A DNA stretch of 48,692 bases from positions 1 to 48,692 of the forward strand of contig CALVCA010000011.1 of the NCBI GenBank assembly GCA_944325895.1. The letters run 5' to 3'. Source of the stretch: Candidatus Gastranaerophilales bacterium (GTDB taxonomy: Bacteria; Cyanobacteriota; Vampirovibrionia; Gastranaerophilales; Gastranaerophilaceae). A program made the position numbers and the translations under genes. Of the stretch, positions 7,146-16,209 are shown one piece after another (within the stretch, counting starts at the first letter, position 1; each line of letters opens with the position of its first letter). Below the pieces are notes generated by a model. The model was not told where the DNA came from. It worked only from the letters and a program-made list of their open reading frames with translations, and searched no databases.

Positions 7146-8306
7146 CTATCTGTTATATGCTTCAAAAAAAGCTTTTAATAATTCCTGACCTTTAATCATA
7201 GTTTTATAATCAATATATTCATCAGCAGAATGCATATTACAAACGGTTGCAAGACCTACAAGATACGGGATAAATTTTTCACCTTTTGAATTTTTTTCAT
7301 TTGCATATATATGTGTTTCAGCACCTGCATGAAAAGATGAAATTTCAGACTTAACACCTATTGTTTTAGCAACCGTATCAAATAAAATGGGAATATATTC
7401 ATCGTTAACTTTTTCAAAAGCAGGCATATGCTCTTTAAATGTCAACGTTGCCTGAGCAATATTTTCATACTCTTTATTAAAATCTTCCACTAAAAATTTC
7501 ATCAAATTTTTCAATTCTTCTTCTTTTTCACGGCTTGAGCTTCTGATAGAATAACTTGCTTCGCCGTGAGTATTAATAATATTTGTCACGTCAAGCTTAC
7601 CGGACAAAATACCGCCTATATTACAAGAGGTAATAACTTGATTATTTTCCGAATAAAAGACTCCCTGCGGCAGTTGCGAAACGAGATCTGCAATAAGTTT
7701 TGCAGCATTTTCACGGGTAGTATCAGCAATATCAATCCCTGAATGTCCGCCTTTAAAAGAATTTACTTCTAATTTTGCAATTGTATAACTTGCTCCTGAT
7801 GTCAAAAGCTGCCCTAAAGAATCACTATCCAGTACCAAAACATATTTTGAAGATATTTTAGAAAAATCAACGTGTCTTATGCCGCTCATACCTGATTCTT
7901 CATCACGGGTAAAAACTATCTCTAAACCACCGTGTTTAATATTTGATTTTGAAAGATTAACTGCAAAATATAAAGCATTTGCAACTCCTGCTTTATCATC
8001 AGCACCTAAAGTACGACCCTTTGCTTTCAACAAATCACCGTCAAGATAGATTTCAACAGGCGAATCATCACCGATAACATCCATATGAGCTGATAACAAT
8101 AACGGTTCTTTTTCAGCATCCGTTGCTTCAACTTTTATATAAACATTTTTATAATCATCGGTTTCACAATAAAGATTATTTTTTTTACAATAATCAACAA
8201 TCCAATTTATAAGATTTTCTTCTTTTAAAGAAGGTGACGGTATTTGAGCCAAATTGCAGAATAAGTTAACTAAATCATATTTTTCTTTTAAAACTTTTAA
8301 ATCCAT
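7146..8306 (-). CDS. M20-family metallopeptidase, PepT-like
   Basis: 386 residues from the ATG at 8306. That start is chosen because AAGGAG lies 7 nt upstream; a longer frame would add nine residues overlapping the site. Motifs of dizinc M20 peptidases are present: LLLSAHMDVIG (metal His plus Asp), LGADDKAGVA (bridging Asp), TRDEESG (catalytic Glu pair) and a late HAGAETH region. The dimerisation domain sits in the middle (about residues 180-295). PepT-like enzymes release the N-terminal residue from tripeptides in the cytosol; substrate specificity cannot be read from sequence. It lies downstream of mutS2 on the same strand with a 50-nt gap. Confidence 0.85.
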   Translation of the reverse strand: MDLKVLKEKYDLVNLFCNLAQIPSPSLKEENLINWIVDYCKKNNLYCETDDYKNVYIKVEATDAEKEPLLLSAHMDVIGDDSPVEIYLDGDLLKAKGRTLGADDKAGVANALYFAVNLSKSNIKHGGLEIVFTRDEESGMSGIRHVDFSKISSKYVLVLDSDSLGQLLTSGASYTIAKLEVNSFKGGHSGIDIADTTRENAAKLIADLVSQLPQGVFYSENNQVITSCNIGGILSGKLDVTNIINTHGEASYSIRSSSREKEEELKNLMKFLVEDFNKEYENIAQATLTFKEHMPAFEKVNDEYIPILFDTVAKTIGVKSEISSFHAGAETHIYANEKNSKGEKFIPYLVGLATVCNMHSADEYIDYKTMIKGQELLKAFFEAYNR

Positions 8307-8356
8307 ATTAATCTCCTTTAAGGATATTAACACATAAAATACTAAAAGTAAATATG

Positions 8357-10705
8357 CTAATTAATATCAACGATACTAATTCCGTCACCGCCTTCTGTAT
8401 CATCACCGGGACGAAATTTGGCGACATATGGAGAAGTAGATAGAAAATCTCTTACTGCTAATTTGAGAGCACCAGTCCCGTGACCGTGAATAATACTTAC
8501 CGGCGACAGATTAGCAAGACTTGCTTTATCAAGATAAAATTCAAGACTATCCAGTGCATCTTCAACACGATACCCTCGTAAATCCAGTGTTTTTGGAACA
8601 TTAACTTTTTTTAATTCAAATTTTTCAAAATTACTCGGAGTATAAATTTTCGGAGGTTCTTTGTAATTTTCATCAATGACAGCCAGCTTATCCGTTTTAA
8701 TTTTAGTTTTTATATTTCCCATTTGAACAAATACATTACTATTTTTATCAGGTTTAGAAAGAACAGTAACAGGCTGATGAAGTTCTTTCAGCATAACAAC
8801 GTCATTTGGCTGAACTTTTTCCCAATCAATTTCTATATATCTGTTTTTTTCATCATATTCATCAAGCTTTCCTCTGAAATTTTGCTCAAGCTTTGCAAGT
8901 CTTGCATAAGAACGTCTTGCAATCTTTTCAGATTTTTCACGTCTTAACTCATCAAGAATATCCTTTATTTCTGCTTTTACTTCCAAAAGTTCTCTGTCAA
9001 ATTTATCTTTAATAATTTTTATTGTTTTCTTCTTGTCTTTTTTAATACTTGTCAAATTTTCTTCATATTCTTTTTTAACGTTCAACGAAGACTCTTTTAA
9101 TTCTTCAGCTTTTGCAAGATTTTCGGACAAACGAAGCTGAGTTTCCTGTAATTTTTCAACTACAAGTATTGACGGATCTTTTTGCGACACAAGAATATTT
9201 TTAGATTTATCGACAATATCTTGTTTTAAGCCCAAATTTGCTGAAATTAAAATAGCATTACTCAATCCCGGTATACCCAAAAGCAATTTATAAGTAGGTT
9301 TAAGGCTGTTGGTATCAAATTCCACAGACGCATTTTTAAAATAAGGATTTATATATTCAAGTGATTTCAATTCGCCAAAATGCGTAGTAATTACTGAAAA
9401 TACATTATTTTGAGCAAGATATTCAAGTATAACTTGAGCTAAAACTGCACCTTCCTGCGGGTCAGTACCGGCACATATTTCATCAATCAACACAAGAGTA
9501 TCTTCATCGGAATTATTAACAATTTCAATAAGATTTTTCATATGAGATGAAAAAGTCGAAAGATTCTGCTCAATACTTTGTGCATCGCCAATATCTGCAA
9601 AAACTTGTTTAAAAGGATAAATTTTAGCAGCAGTACACGGAACAAATAATCCGGCTTTTGCCATTAACAAAAGTAAACCTATTGTTTTTAATGCAACAGT
9701 TTTTCCTCCGGTATTGGAACCTGTGATTATAACTGATTTGTATTCTTTACCTATTTCAAAATCATTTGCAACTACATCAACACCTGATTCAACCAACATA
9801 GGATGCCGCATATTTTCAAAAACAAGCTCACGATTTGTAATAATTTCGGGTTCAATAGCTTTTAAGCTAACTGCATAACGGGCTTTTGCAAAATGAAAAT
9901 CTATTAAGGCAAGTAATTCTGCAGTTGATTTAACAGACATAAAATCTACTTTAACTGATTTAGTAAGCTCAACAAGAATCTTAATAAGTTCTGCATGAAT
10001 TTGAGATTTTAATTCACGAATTTTATTATTAATAGGAACAATTTGCTGCGGCTCAATATAAAAAGTTTTATTAGATGCGGAAACATCATGAACAATTCCC
10101 GGAACTTTACTTTTAGATGATGCCATAACCTGAAAAACAATTCTCTCATCACGGGTTGTATAAATATTTTCCTGAAGATGCTTTAAAAATTCAGGTGTTG
10201 ACAACAACTTATTAACAGTTAAATGTAAATTTTTCTCAGTATCTTTTAACGCCGCAAACAGTCCTTTAAGTTCTTGCGTAGCATCACGCTTAATATTTAA
10301 AGACTCGTCAAATGTTTGAAAAATTTTTTCTTCCAAATCTTTGTTTACAAATAAATTTTTTGACAAATCATTCAAAACAGACATAGAATTTTCAGCCAAA
10401 AAACGCTTTACAAGGCGGGAGGTTCTGAGCGTTTTTGCGATATCATTTAATTCTTCTTCGCTAAAATACGAACCCGAAAGTTTTTTTTCTAAGATATCAA
10501 AATTAGCAACAAATTCAATAGGAATATCTAAAGTATTATCCAAAATACGTTTTGCGTCTTTCGTATATTCAAGCTGTTCTTTAATTTTTTCTATATCATT
10601 AAATATTTCAGCAGATAAACACAAACCGGCACTTTGTTTAGTTTTTGCAAAATCAGAAAGCCGTTTCAAAACCTTATTAAATTCCAAAGAGTTTTCAGAT
10701 AACAT
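8357..10705 (-). CDS. mutS2: endonuclease MutS2 (MutS-like ATPase with C-terminal Smr nuclease domain)
   Basis: 782 residues, the usual length. An N-terminal clamp/lever region is followed by the ATPase: Walker A GSNTGGKT (329-336), Walker B LVLIDEICAGTDP, and the switch His in ITTHFGELK. A long charged coiled coil (about 510-620) and a KOW-like segment follow. The last about 80 residues form an Smr domain with LDLRGYRVEDAL and IHGHGTGAL. MutS2 acts on recombination intermediates and in several bacteria on collided ribosomes (family knowledge). There is no mutL nearby, as expected for MutS2. The promoter at 10716-10744 puts the start only a few nt before the ATG and no Shine-Dalgarno is seen. 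Confidence 0.95.
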   Translation of the reverse strand: MLSENSLEFNKVLKRLSDFAKTKQSAGLCLSAEIFNDIEKIKEQLEYTKDAKRILDNTLDIPIEFVANFDILEKKLSGSYFSEEELNDIAKTLRTSRLVKRFLAENSMSVLNDLSKNLFVNKDLEEKIFQTFDESLNIKRDATQELKGLFAALKDTEKNLHLTVNKLLSTPEFLKHLQENIYTTRDERIVFQVMASSKSKVPGIVHDVSASNKTFYIEPQQIVPINNKIRELKSQIHAELIKILVELTKSVKVDFMSVKSTAELLALIDFHFAKARYAVSLKAIEPEIITNRELVFENMRHPMLVESGVDVVANDFEIGKEYKSVIITGSNTGGKTVALKTIGLLLLMAKAGLFVPCTAAKIYPFKQVFADIGDAQSIEQNLSTFSSHMKNLIEIVNNSDEDTLVLIDEICAGTDPQEGAVLAQVILEYLAQNNVFSVITTHFGELKSLEYINPYFKNASVEFDTNSLKPTYKLLLGIPGLSNAILISANLGLKQDIVDKSKNILVSQKDPSILVVEKLQETQLRLSENLAKAEELKESSLNVKKEYEENLTSIKKDKKKTIKIIKDKFDRELLEVKAEIKDILDELRREKSEKIARRSYARLAKLEQNFRGKLDEYDEKNRYIEIDWEKVQPNDVVMLKELHQPVTVLSKPDKNSNVFVQMGNIKTKIKTDKLAVIDENYKEPPKIYTPSNFEKFELKKVNVPKTLDLRGYRVEDALDSLEFYLDKASLANLSPVSIIHGHGTGALKLAVRDFLSTSPYVAKFRPGDDTEGGDGISIVDIN

Positions 10706-10715
10706 ACCAACAATA

Positions 10716-10766
10716 ATAATATTTCAATCATAAATTATTTGCAATTGTTATTTTTTTCAGTACAAT
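10716..10766. promoter_or_regulatory. divergent promoters of mutS2 and gltA sharing one palindromic -35
   Basis: TTGCAA at 10739-10744 is its own reverse complement. To the right it is followed by 16 nt and TACAAT (10761-10766), driving gltA. To the left (minus strand) it is followed by 17 nt and TATTAT (10721-10716), driving mutS2. Both spacings are canonical, so one hexamer can serve as -35 for either direction and the two promoters should compete. Confidence 0.6.
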
Positions 10767-10790
10767 AGAATATATAATAAGGAGAAAGAA

Positions 10791-12158
10791 ATGGCTGTAG
10801 AAAGACAAAAAGTAGCAGAACAGGACATGATAAAAAGGCGTTCAAATTTTGAGCCGGTAGAAAGTAATTTAACAAAAGAACAAGCTCTTTTGGAAGCATC
10901 AAGGTGTTTAAACTGTAAAAATCCTAGATGTGTACAAGGTTGTCCGGTAAACATACAAATTCCGCAATTTATACAAGCTGTAAAAGAAGATAATCTTGAT
11001 AAAGCAGGAGAAATAATACGAGAAACGAGTATGCTGCCGTCAGTCTGCGGCCGTGTATGTCCTCAAGAAAGGCAATGTGAAGGCAATTGTGTATTAGGAA
11101 TAAAAGGTCTGCCGGTTGCTATCGGTGCATTAGAAAGATATGTAGGCGATAACACAAATGCTGAAATGCCTGAAATAAAGCCATCCGGCAAAAAAGTTGC
11201 AGTTGTTGGTTCAGGTTGTGCCGGAATAACAGCAGCAGCGGATTTAAGAAAAGCAGGACACGAAGTTGTTGTATTTGAAGCATTGCACAAACTCGGCGGT
11301 GTTTTAAGATACGGTATACCTCCTTTTAGACTTCCACGTGTTGTTTTGGACAGAGAAATCACCAATTTAAAAAAGATGGGTGTTGAATTTAAAACAAACG
11401 TAGTTGTTGGCAAATCAATAACTCTAAAACAATTAAAAGAAGACGGATTTGATGCAATATTTATATGTTCGGGAGCAGGACTGCCTAAAATGCTGCACGT
11501 ACCCGGAGAAAATTTAAACGGTGTATTTTCCGCAAACGAATTTTTAACCAGGGTTAATTTAATGCAGGCAGGACAAAAAGACAGCCCGACACCGCTTAGA
11601 GTAGGCAAAAAAGTTGCAGTTTTCGGAGGCGGAAACGTTGCGATGGATGCAGCGAGAACTGCTGTCAGAGTCGGATTTGAAGAAGTTTATATTATTTACA
11701 GACGTACGGAAAAAGAACTTCCTGCACGATTGGAAGAAATCCGCCATGCAAAAGAAGAAGGTGTTATTTTCAAATTTTTATACGCACCGAAAGAAATATT
11801 AGGTAAAGACGGATATGTAAAATCTGTTGAACTTGAGGTTATGGAACTGGGTGAACCTGATGAAAGCGGAAGAAGAAGACCCGTTTCTACCGGCAAAATT
11901 GAAACAATGGAGCTGGATACGGTTATAGTAGCATTAGGAACCGGGCCAAACCCGATTATACAAAAATCTGCTCAAGCTGAAGGTTTAGAAATTATTACCG
12001 ACAAAAAGGGATATATAACTGTTGATGACAAACGTGAAACTAATATCCCGACAATATATGCCGGAGGAGATGTTGCACCCGTCGGAGAATCTAACGCAAT
12101 TAACGCAATGGGGGCAGGGAAAAAAGCGGCAAAAGCCATAAATGAACTACTTCAATAA
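10791..12158 (+). CDS. gltA: NADPH-dependent glutamate synthase small-subunit-type oxidoreductase
   Basis: 455 residues, ribosome site AAGGAG before the ATG. The N-terminal region carries eight Cys in two clusters (CLNCKNPRCVQGCP and CGRVCPQERQCEGNC) that bind two [4Fe-4S] centres. A FAD-binding Rossmann motif (VGSGCAGITAA) and a second NADPH-binding one (FGGGNVAMDAA) follow, ending in YAGGDVAPVG. This is the GltD/GltA-homotetramer family, which passes electrons from NADPH. No large glutamate synthase subunit is nearby, so it may act as a stand-alone GltA or as a partner in an NfnAB- or sulfide-dehydrogenase-type complex. The sequence does not separate these. It overlaps the next gene by 17 nt. 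Confidence 0.85.
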   Translation: MAVERQKVAEQDMIKRRSNFEPVESNLTKEQALLEASRCLNCKNPRCVQGCPVNIQIPQFIQAVKEDNLDKAGEIIRETSMLPSVCGRVCPQERQCEGNCVLGIKGLPVAIGALERYVGDNTNAEMPEIKPSGKKVAVVGSGCAGITAAADLRKAGHEVVVFEALHKLGGVLRYGIPPFRLPRVVLDREITNLKKMGVEFKTNVVVGKSITLKQLKEDGFDAIFICSGAGLPKMLHVPGENLNGVFSANEFLTRVNLMQAGQKDSPTPLRVGKKVAVFGGGNVAMDAARTAVRVGFEEVYIIYRRTEKELPARLEEIRHAKEEGVIFKFLYAPKEILGKDGYVKSVELEVMELGEPDESGRRRPVSTGKIETMELDTVIVALGTGPNPIIQKSAQAEGLEIITDKKGYITVDDKRETNIPTIYAGGDVAPVGESNAINAMGAGKKAAKAINELLQ

Positions 12159-12987
12159 AATATTTACAATACTGTTAGCGATAAATCTCACTCTGATGCC
12201 TGTTTTTGCACTAGAGTTTGATTTATCCGTGGATGAAGAAATCAGAAAAAATTACAACCCTTCAAAATTAGAATTGGAAGGGCTGCCGCCTTTACCTGAT
12301 GTTAAACCTAATGTTCCAAATAGTATCAATAACACAACAAAACCTGTCAACCAATTACCGGAATTATCACCTGCAAATACAAGCCCCGTTGTAAAAAAAA
12401 TTGACAAATCAACGGCAATAAGAATAAAAAAAGGTACGAAATTTAAAGTTAAATCAAATCAGGCAATTTCAGATGCTTTAAGATCAGGGACACGATTATC
12501 GTTCACATCGCAAAAAGCCGTAACTAAAAGATATATAACAATTCCGCAAGGTACAATTTTTAAAGGAGAAGTTATAGATGCACACCTGCCGCAATATTCC
12601 GGCAACGGGGGTCTTATAGTTTTATCAATAGACAGCATGGTTGTAAAAGGGAAAAACGTCGGTATAGATGCAAAAATAACAAAAGCAAACCATAAAAAAA
12701 TATTTTTTAATAACATTAAAGGCAAAAGACAATACTGGAAAGGGACGAAAAATTCTTTAAGACCCGGTACAAAGTTTTATAAAAAAATGATGAAAACGAC
12801 ATCCCGTTTGGCAGACGGCCCTGTGACAGTCATTTTGACCCCATTTACCGTTATTGCCGGTGTTGCGGTTTATGCGGTTAATTTTGTCGGAGCACCACTG
12901 TTCGGTGTGTTTTCAAAAGGCGGAAGAATTAATATACCGCAAGGCAGCGAATTTGAAATTAAACTGCTTGAAGATGTTTATTTGTAA
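12142..12987 (+). CDS. secreted protein with an IPxGT-type domain shared with the SLH protein
   Basis: 281 residues. A signal peptide (MNYFNKIFTILLAINLTLMP, cut probably after FALE or nearby) is followed by a Pro/Asn-rich linker (about 40-95). The folded part contains SGTRLSFTS, ITIPQGTIFKGEVIDA and a hydrophobic Gly/Val-rich stretch (about 228-255), then INIPQGSEFEIKLLED. The same order (IPANSVFSGKVLNI, Gly-rich hydrophobic stretch, AGEQIYVILCDD) forms the C-terminal part of the SLH protein at 27558. The two are therefore paralogous envelope proteins. Translation is coupled to gltA by a 17-nt overlap although the functions look unrelated. Role unknown; periplasmic or cell-surface location is inferred. 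Confidence 0.75.
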   Translation: MNYFNKIFTILLAINLTLMPVFALEFDLSVDEEIRKNYNPSKLELEGLPPLPDVKPNVPNSINNTTKPVNQLPELSPANTSPVVKKIDKSTAIRIKKGTKFKVKSNQAISDALRSGTRLSFTSQKAVTKRYITIPQGTIFKGEVIDAHLPQYSGNGGLIVLSIDSMVVKGKNVGIDAKITKANHKKIFFNNIKGKRQYWKGTKNSLRPGTKFYKKMMKTTSRLADGPVTVILTPFTVIAGVAVYAVNFVGAPLFGVFSKGGRINIPQGSEFEIKLLEDVYL

Positions 12988-13025
12988 ACAATCATAACAT
13001 TCAAGACTATAAAGTATTTTAGTAT

Positions 13026-13031
13026 TATAAT
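13026..13031 (+). promoter_or_regulatory. -10 box for the mur-fts-nad-fol run
   Basis: A perfect TATAAT 22 nt before the TTG start of murC; no good -35 at 17 nt (AAGACT). It is the only clear promoter before the six-gene run 13054-19601. Confidence 0.4.
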
Positions 13032-13053
13032 TTAAATAAAGAAGGTAAGAAAA

Positions 13054-14400
13054 TTGAAAGAAAAATATCATTTTATTGCAATAGGCGGAATAGGAATGAG
13101 CGGACTGGCAAAATACCTTTTAGAAAACGGGTATGAAGTATCAGGTTCGGATATTTGCGACAGCAAATACATAGATAAATTACGTGATTTAGGGGCAAAA
13201 GTTTATATTGGACACGATGAAAAGAATCTGCCTGATAACTGCATTGTTGTAGCAAGCAGTGCCATAAAAGAAAACAACCCTGAAATGCAAAAAGCAAGAC
13301 AGCTTGGGTTAACCGTATATCACAGATCGGATGTTTTGGCAAAATTATCCGAAATGGGTAAATTTTTTATAGGATATTCAGGTACGCATGGAAAGACAAC
13401 AACCAGCGGTCTTTGTGCTTATGTGTTAGAAAAAGCCGGTTTAAAGCCTTCATATGTCGTCGGCGGAATACTTCCGGATATAGGAACTAATGCACACTCT
13501 CAAGACGGAAAATTTTTCTGTGCCGAATTGGATGAAAGTGACGGAACTATTGTTAAATATACTCCCAATACCGTAGTTGTTAATAATCTTGAGGCAGATC
13601 ATTTAGATTTTTATAAAAACGGGCTGGACTCAATTATTGAAACCTTTAATAAATTTTTAGCAAATTTAAATCCAAATTCTAATATACTTTTAAATACAGA
13701 TTGCAGCGGTGTAAAAAAACTTGACTGCAAAAAATTCATTTCATACGGTCTGAAAGATGCTGATTATACAGCACGCAATATTGTTTATGCCGAAGACTAC
13801 ACAACTTATGACGTGTATTATAAAGGTATATTTTTAACTGACATAAAAATTTGTCTTAAAGGTCAACACAACGTATATAATTCTTTAGCCGTATTAGCAA
13901 GCTTGCATGTTTCGGGTGTTGATATTGATTTAATAAAGCCGCATTTTATGACTTTTACCGGCATGGGAAGACGATTTGAAAAAATCTGTGAATTCAACAA
14001 AATTTCAGTATATGACGACTATGCACATCATCCGACTGAAATTAAAGCAACTCTTTCCTGTGCGGAATCGTTTAAAGACAGAAATATCATAGCTGTTTTT
14101 CAGCCGCACAGATATACAAGATTTGCAAACCTTTGGGAGGATTTTAAAAAATCCTTTGGCAATGTAAACAGACTAATTGTAACAGATGTTTATGCCGCAA
14201 GTGAAAAACCTATTGAAAATATTAATTCAGAAAGATTTGCACGTGAGATGTCTGCTGAATATATTCCGGGAAGCATAAAAGAAGTAGCACAAAAACTTTA
14301 TCCTACATTAAAGCCTGGTGACATTGTAATAGGGCTTGGTGCCGGTACAATTACAAATTTAGGGAAAGAGCTTTTAAGTAAGGAGTGTTCTGTTGCTTGA
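13054..14400 (+). CDS. murC: UDP-N-acetylmuramate--L-alanine ligase
   Basis: 448 residues with a TTG start after GAAGGTAAG. IGGIGMSGLA is the N-terminal UDP-binding loop, GTHGKTTTSG (about 110-119) the ATP-binding loop, ELDESDG and NNLEADHLD the Mg/ligase motifs, and YDDYAHHPTEI the C-terminal Mur signature. It adds L-Ala to UDP-MurNAc in the cytosol, the first step of the peptide stem. First gene of a compact wall/division run; it overlaps murB by 8 nt. Confidence 0.96.
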   Translation: MKEKYHFIAIGGIGMSGLAKYLLENGYEVSGSDICDSKYIDKLRDLGAKVYIGHDEKNLPDNCIVVASSAIKENNPEMQKARQLGLTVYHRSDVLAKLSEMGKFFIGYSGTHGKTTTSGLCAYVLEKAGLKPSYVVGGILPDIGTNAHSQDGKFFCAELDESDGTIVKYTPNTVVVNNLEADHLDFYKNGLDSIIETFNKFLANLNPNSNILLNTDCSGVKKLDCKKFISYGLKDADYTARNIVYAEDYTTYDVYYKGIFLTDIKICLKGQHNVYNSLAVLASLHVSGVDIDLIKPHFMTFTGMGRRFEKICEFNKISVYDDYAHHPTEIKATLSCAESFKDRNIIAVFQPHRYTRFANLWEDFKKSFGNVNRLIVTDVYAASEKPIENINSERFAREMSAEYIPGSIKEVAQKLYPTLKPGDIVIGLGAGTITNLGKELLSKECSVA

Positions 14401-15277
14401 TTATGATATTTCCAAATTAACTTCTTTTAAAATAGGGGGCGAAATTAAAAAAGTCTACATGCCAGAATCCGTTGAAGAATTTGTTCAAATTCTTCAAAAA
14501 GAACCTGAAGCAGTAGTTTTAGGAAATTTATCAAACACATTAATTTCATCATATGGCTATGACGGAACTGTTATAATAACAACCAAAATGGAAAATGTTG
14601 ATATAACAGGAACAAAAATTACTGCTGAATGCGGTATAAAAGGTCCGAAATTATCAAAAATCGCATTGGAAAATCATTTAAGCGGATTTGAATTTATGAT
14701 AGGTTTTCCGGGCTCTTTAGGCGGGAATATTTTTATGAATGCATCAGCTAATAATCAATGCATAAGCGACAAAATTATTTCAATAAAATGTTTTGACGGT
14801 CAATCAACAAAAGATTTTTCAAAAGAAGAAATGGAATTTTCTTACCGTCACTCCATTTGTATGGATAAAAAGCTTATAGTGTTAAGTGCAATGTTTGAGC
14901 TTGAAGCCGCAGATGAAATATCAATAAAAAATAAAATGGACGAAATTTTAGCATTTCGAAAATCACATCAACCGTCTTTAGCTCTGCCTAATTGCGGAAG
15001 TGTATTCAAAAACCCTGAAAACAATTCGGCAGGTAAGCTTTTAGAGTCAGCAGGAGCTAAAAACATGGCTCAAGGAGGGGTTCATGTTTGGGAAAACCAT
15101 GCAAATTTTATTATTAATGACGGTACTGGAACATCACTTGATGTTTTAAGACTAATGCATAAAATGTCTGAAGAAGTAGAAAAAAAATACCAAATAAAAC
15201 TAATACCGGAAATACGGTATTTAGGCGGAAATAATAAAGAAGAGGTGGAATTATGCAAGAAATTAAAAATAAAATAA
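14393..15277 (+). CDS. murB: UDP-N-acetylenolpyruvoylglucosamine reductase
   Basis: 294 residues with a TTG start 7 nt after AGGAG. The FAD-binding part includes VLGNLSNTLIS and GFPGSLGGNIFMNA. The C-terminal region has FSYRHS, LPNCGSVFKNP with the catalytic Ser, GKLLESAG and NHANFIIN. This matches the shorter type II MurB. It reduces the enolpyruvyl group to give UDP-MurNAc, the MurC substrate. It overlaps murC by 8 nt and ddl by 25 nt, so translation is coupled on both sides. Confidence 0.95.
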   Translation: MLDYDISKLTSFKIGGEIKKVYMPESVEEFVQILQKEPEAVVLGNLSNTLISSYGYDGTVIITTKMENVDITGTKITAECGIKGPKLSKIALENHLSGFEFMIGFPGSLGGNIFMNASANNQCISDKIISIKCFDGQSTKDFSKEEMEFSYRHSICMDKKLIVLSAMFELEAADEISIKNKMDEILAFRKSHQPSLALPNCGSVFKNPENNSAGKLLESAGAKNMAQGGVHVWENHANFIINDGTGTSLDVLRLMHKMSEEVEKKYQIKLIPEIRYLGGNNKEEVELCKKLKIK

Positions 15278-16209
15278 ACAAAGATGCAAAAATAGCAGTA
15301 TTATGCGGAGGAATGTCGTCAGAACGGGAAGTATCATTACGTTCAGGCAAAGGCTGCTACGATGCACTTAAACGTTTGGGATTTAAAAATGCCGAAATGG
15401 TTATTGTAGATGAAAACATCGCTGAAATACTAAAAAACGGCAAATTTGAATATGCATACAATGCTTTACACGGCAAATACGGTGAGGACGGCTGCATACA
15501 AGGTTTGCTTGAAATATTAAAAATTCCATATACAGGATGCGGCGTTATGGCAAGTGCAGTTTGCATGCATAAAGAATACACCAAAAGAATACTTTCAACA
15601 ACTGATATACCTCTTATAAAATCAGTATACGTAGAAAAAGGTGAAAATGTTCAAGAAAAAACAAAATGTTTAAAATACCCTCTAATAACAAAACCTGTAT
15701 GTGAAGGTTCAAGTTTTGGAATGACAAAGGTAAATTCTCCTGAAGAACTCATTGCAGCATATAATGAAGCAGCAAAATATAATCCTGACGTTCTAATTGA
15801 AGAATACCTAACAGGAATAGGCTGCACAGTCGGTGTATTAGAAGTTGACGGAGAACCATTTGCAACAGAAATTCTTGAATTAAGACCTAAAAACGAATGG
15901 TATGACTACGAAGCTAAATATACAAAAGGAATGACCGAATTTATTTTGCCGGCAGAATTATCAGCTGAAATGACGCAAAAAGTTAAAGAATTAGCTGTAA
16001 AAGCTCATAAAACAGCCGGATGCAGCGGTGTTTCCAGAGTGGATTTTTTAATTGTTGATGATATTCCATACTGTCTTGAAATTAACACAAGTCCCGGTAT
16101 GACAGAAACAAGTGATTTGCCGGCTCAAGCTGATGTAATGGGAATTAATTACGATAATTTGGTTTTACTAATATTAAACAGTGCAGGATTACATAATGGA
16201 AGAATTTGA
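15253..16209 (+). CDS. ddl: D-alanine--D-alanine ligase
   Basis: 318 residues, AGGTGG before the ATG. The ATP-grasp ligase features of Ddl are present: AVLCGGMSSEREVSLRSG at the N-terminus, ALHGKYGEDGCIQGLLE, KPVCEGSSFGMTKV for ATP binding, SRVDFL and ICLEINTSPGMTETS-type Mg ligands (here YCLEINTSPGMT). It makes the D-Ala-D-Ala dipeptide for the stem peptide. It begins inside murB and ends inside ftsQ. Confidence 0.95.
   Translation: MQEIKNKINKDAKIAVLCGGMSSEREVSLRSGKGCYDALKRLGFKNAEMVIVDENIAEILKNGKFEYAYNALHGKYGEDGCIQGLLEILKIPYTGCGVMASAVCMHKEYTKRILSTTDIPLIKSVYVEKGENVQEKTKCLKYPLITKPVCEGSSFGMTKVNSPEELIAAYNEAAKYNPDVLIEEYLTGIGCTVGVLEVDGEPFATEILELRPKNEWYDYEAKYTKGMTEFILPAELSAEMTQKVKELAVKAHKTAGCSGVSRVDFLIVDDIPYCLEINTSPGMTETSDLPAQADVMGINYDNLVLLILNSAGLHNGRI

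Noticed and set aside
10341-10733. 130-codon plus-strand frame opposite the mutS2 start
   Set aside because: Antisense to conserved mutS2 and its promoter; no ribosome site.
11063-11608. 181-codon minus-strand frame opposite gltA
   Set aside because: Shadow frame of a conserved enzyme gene, without start signals.
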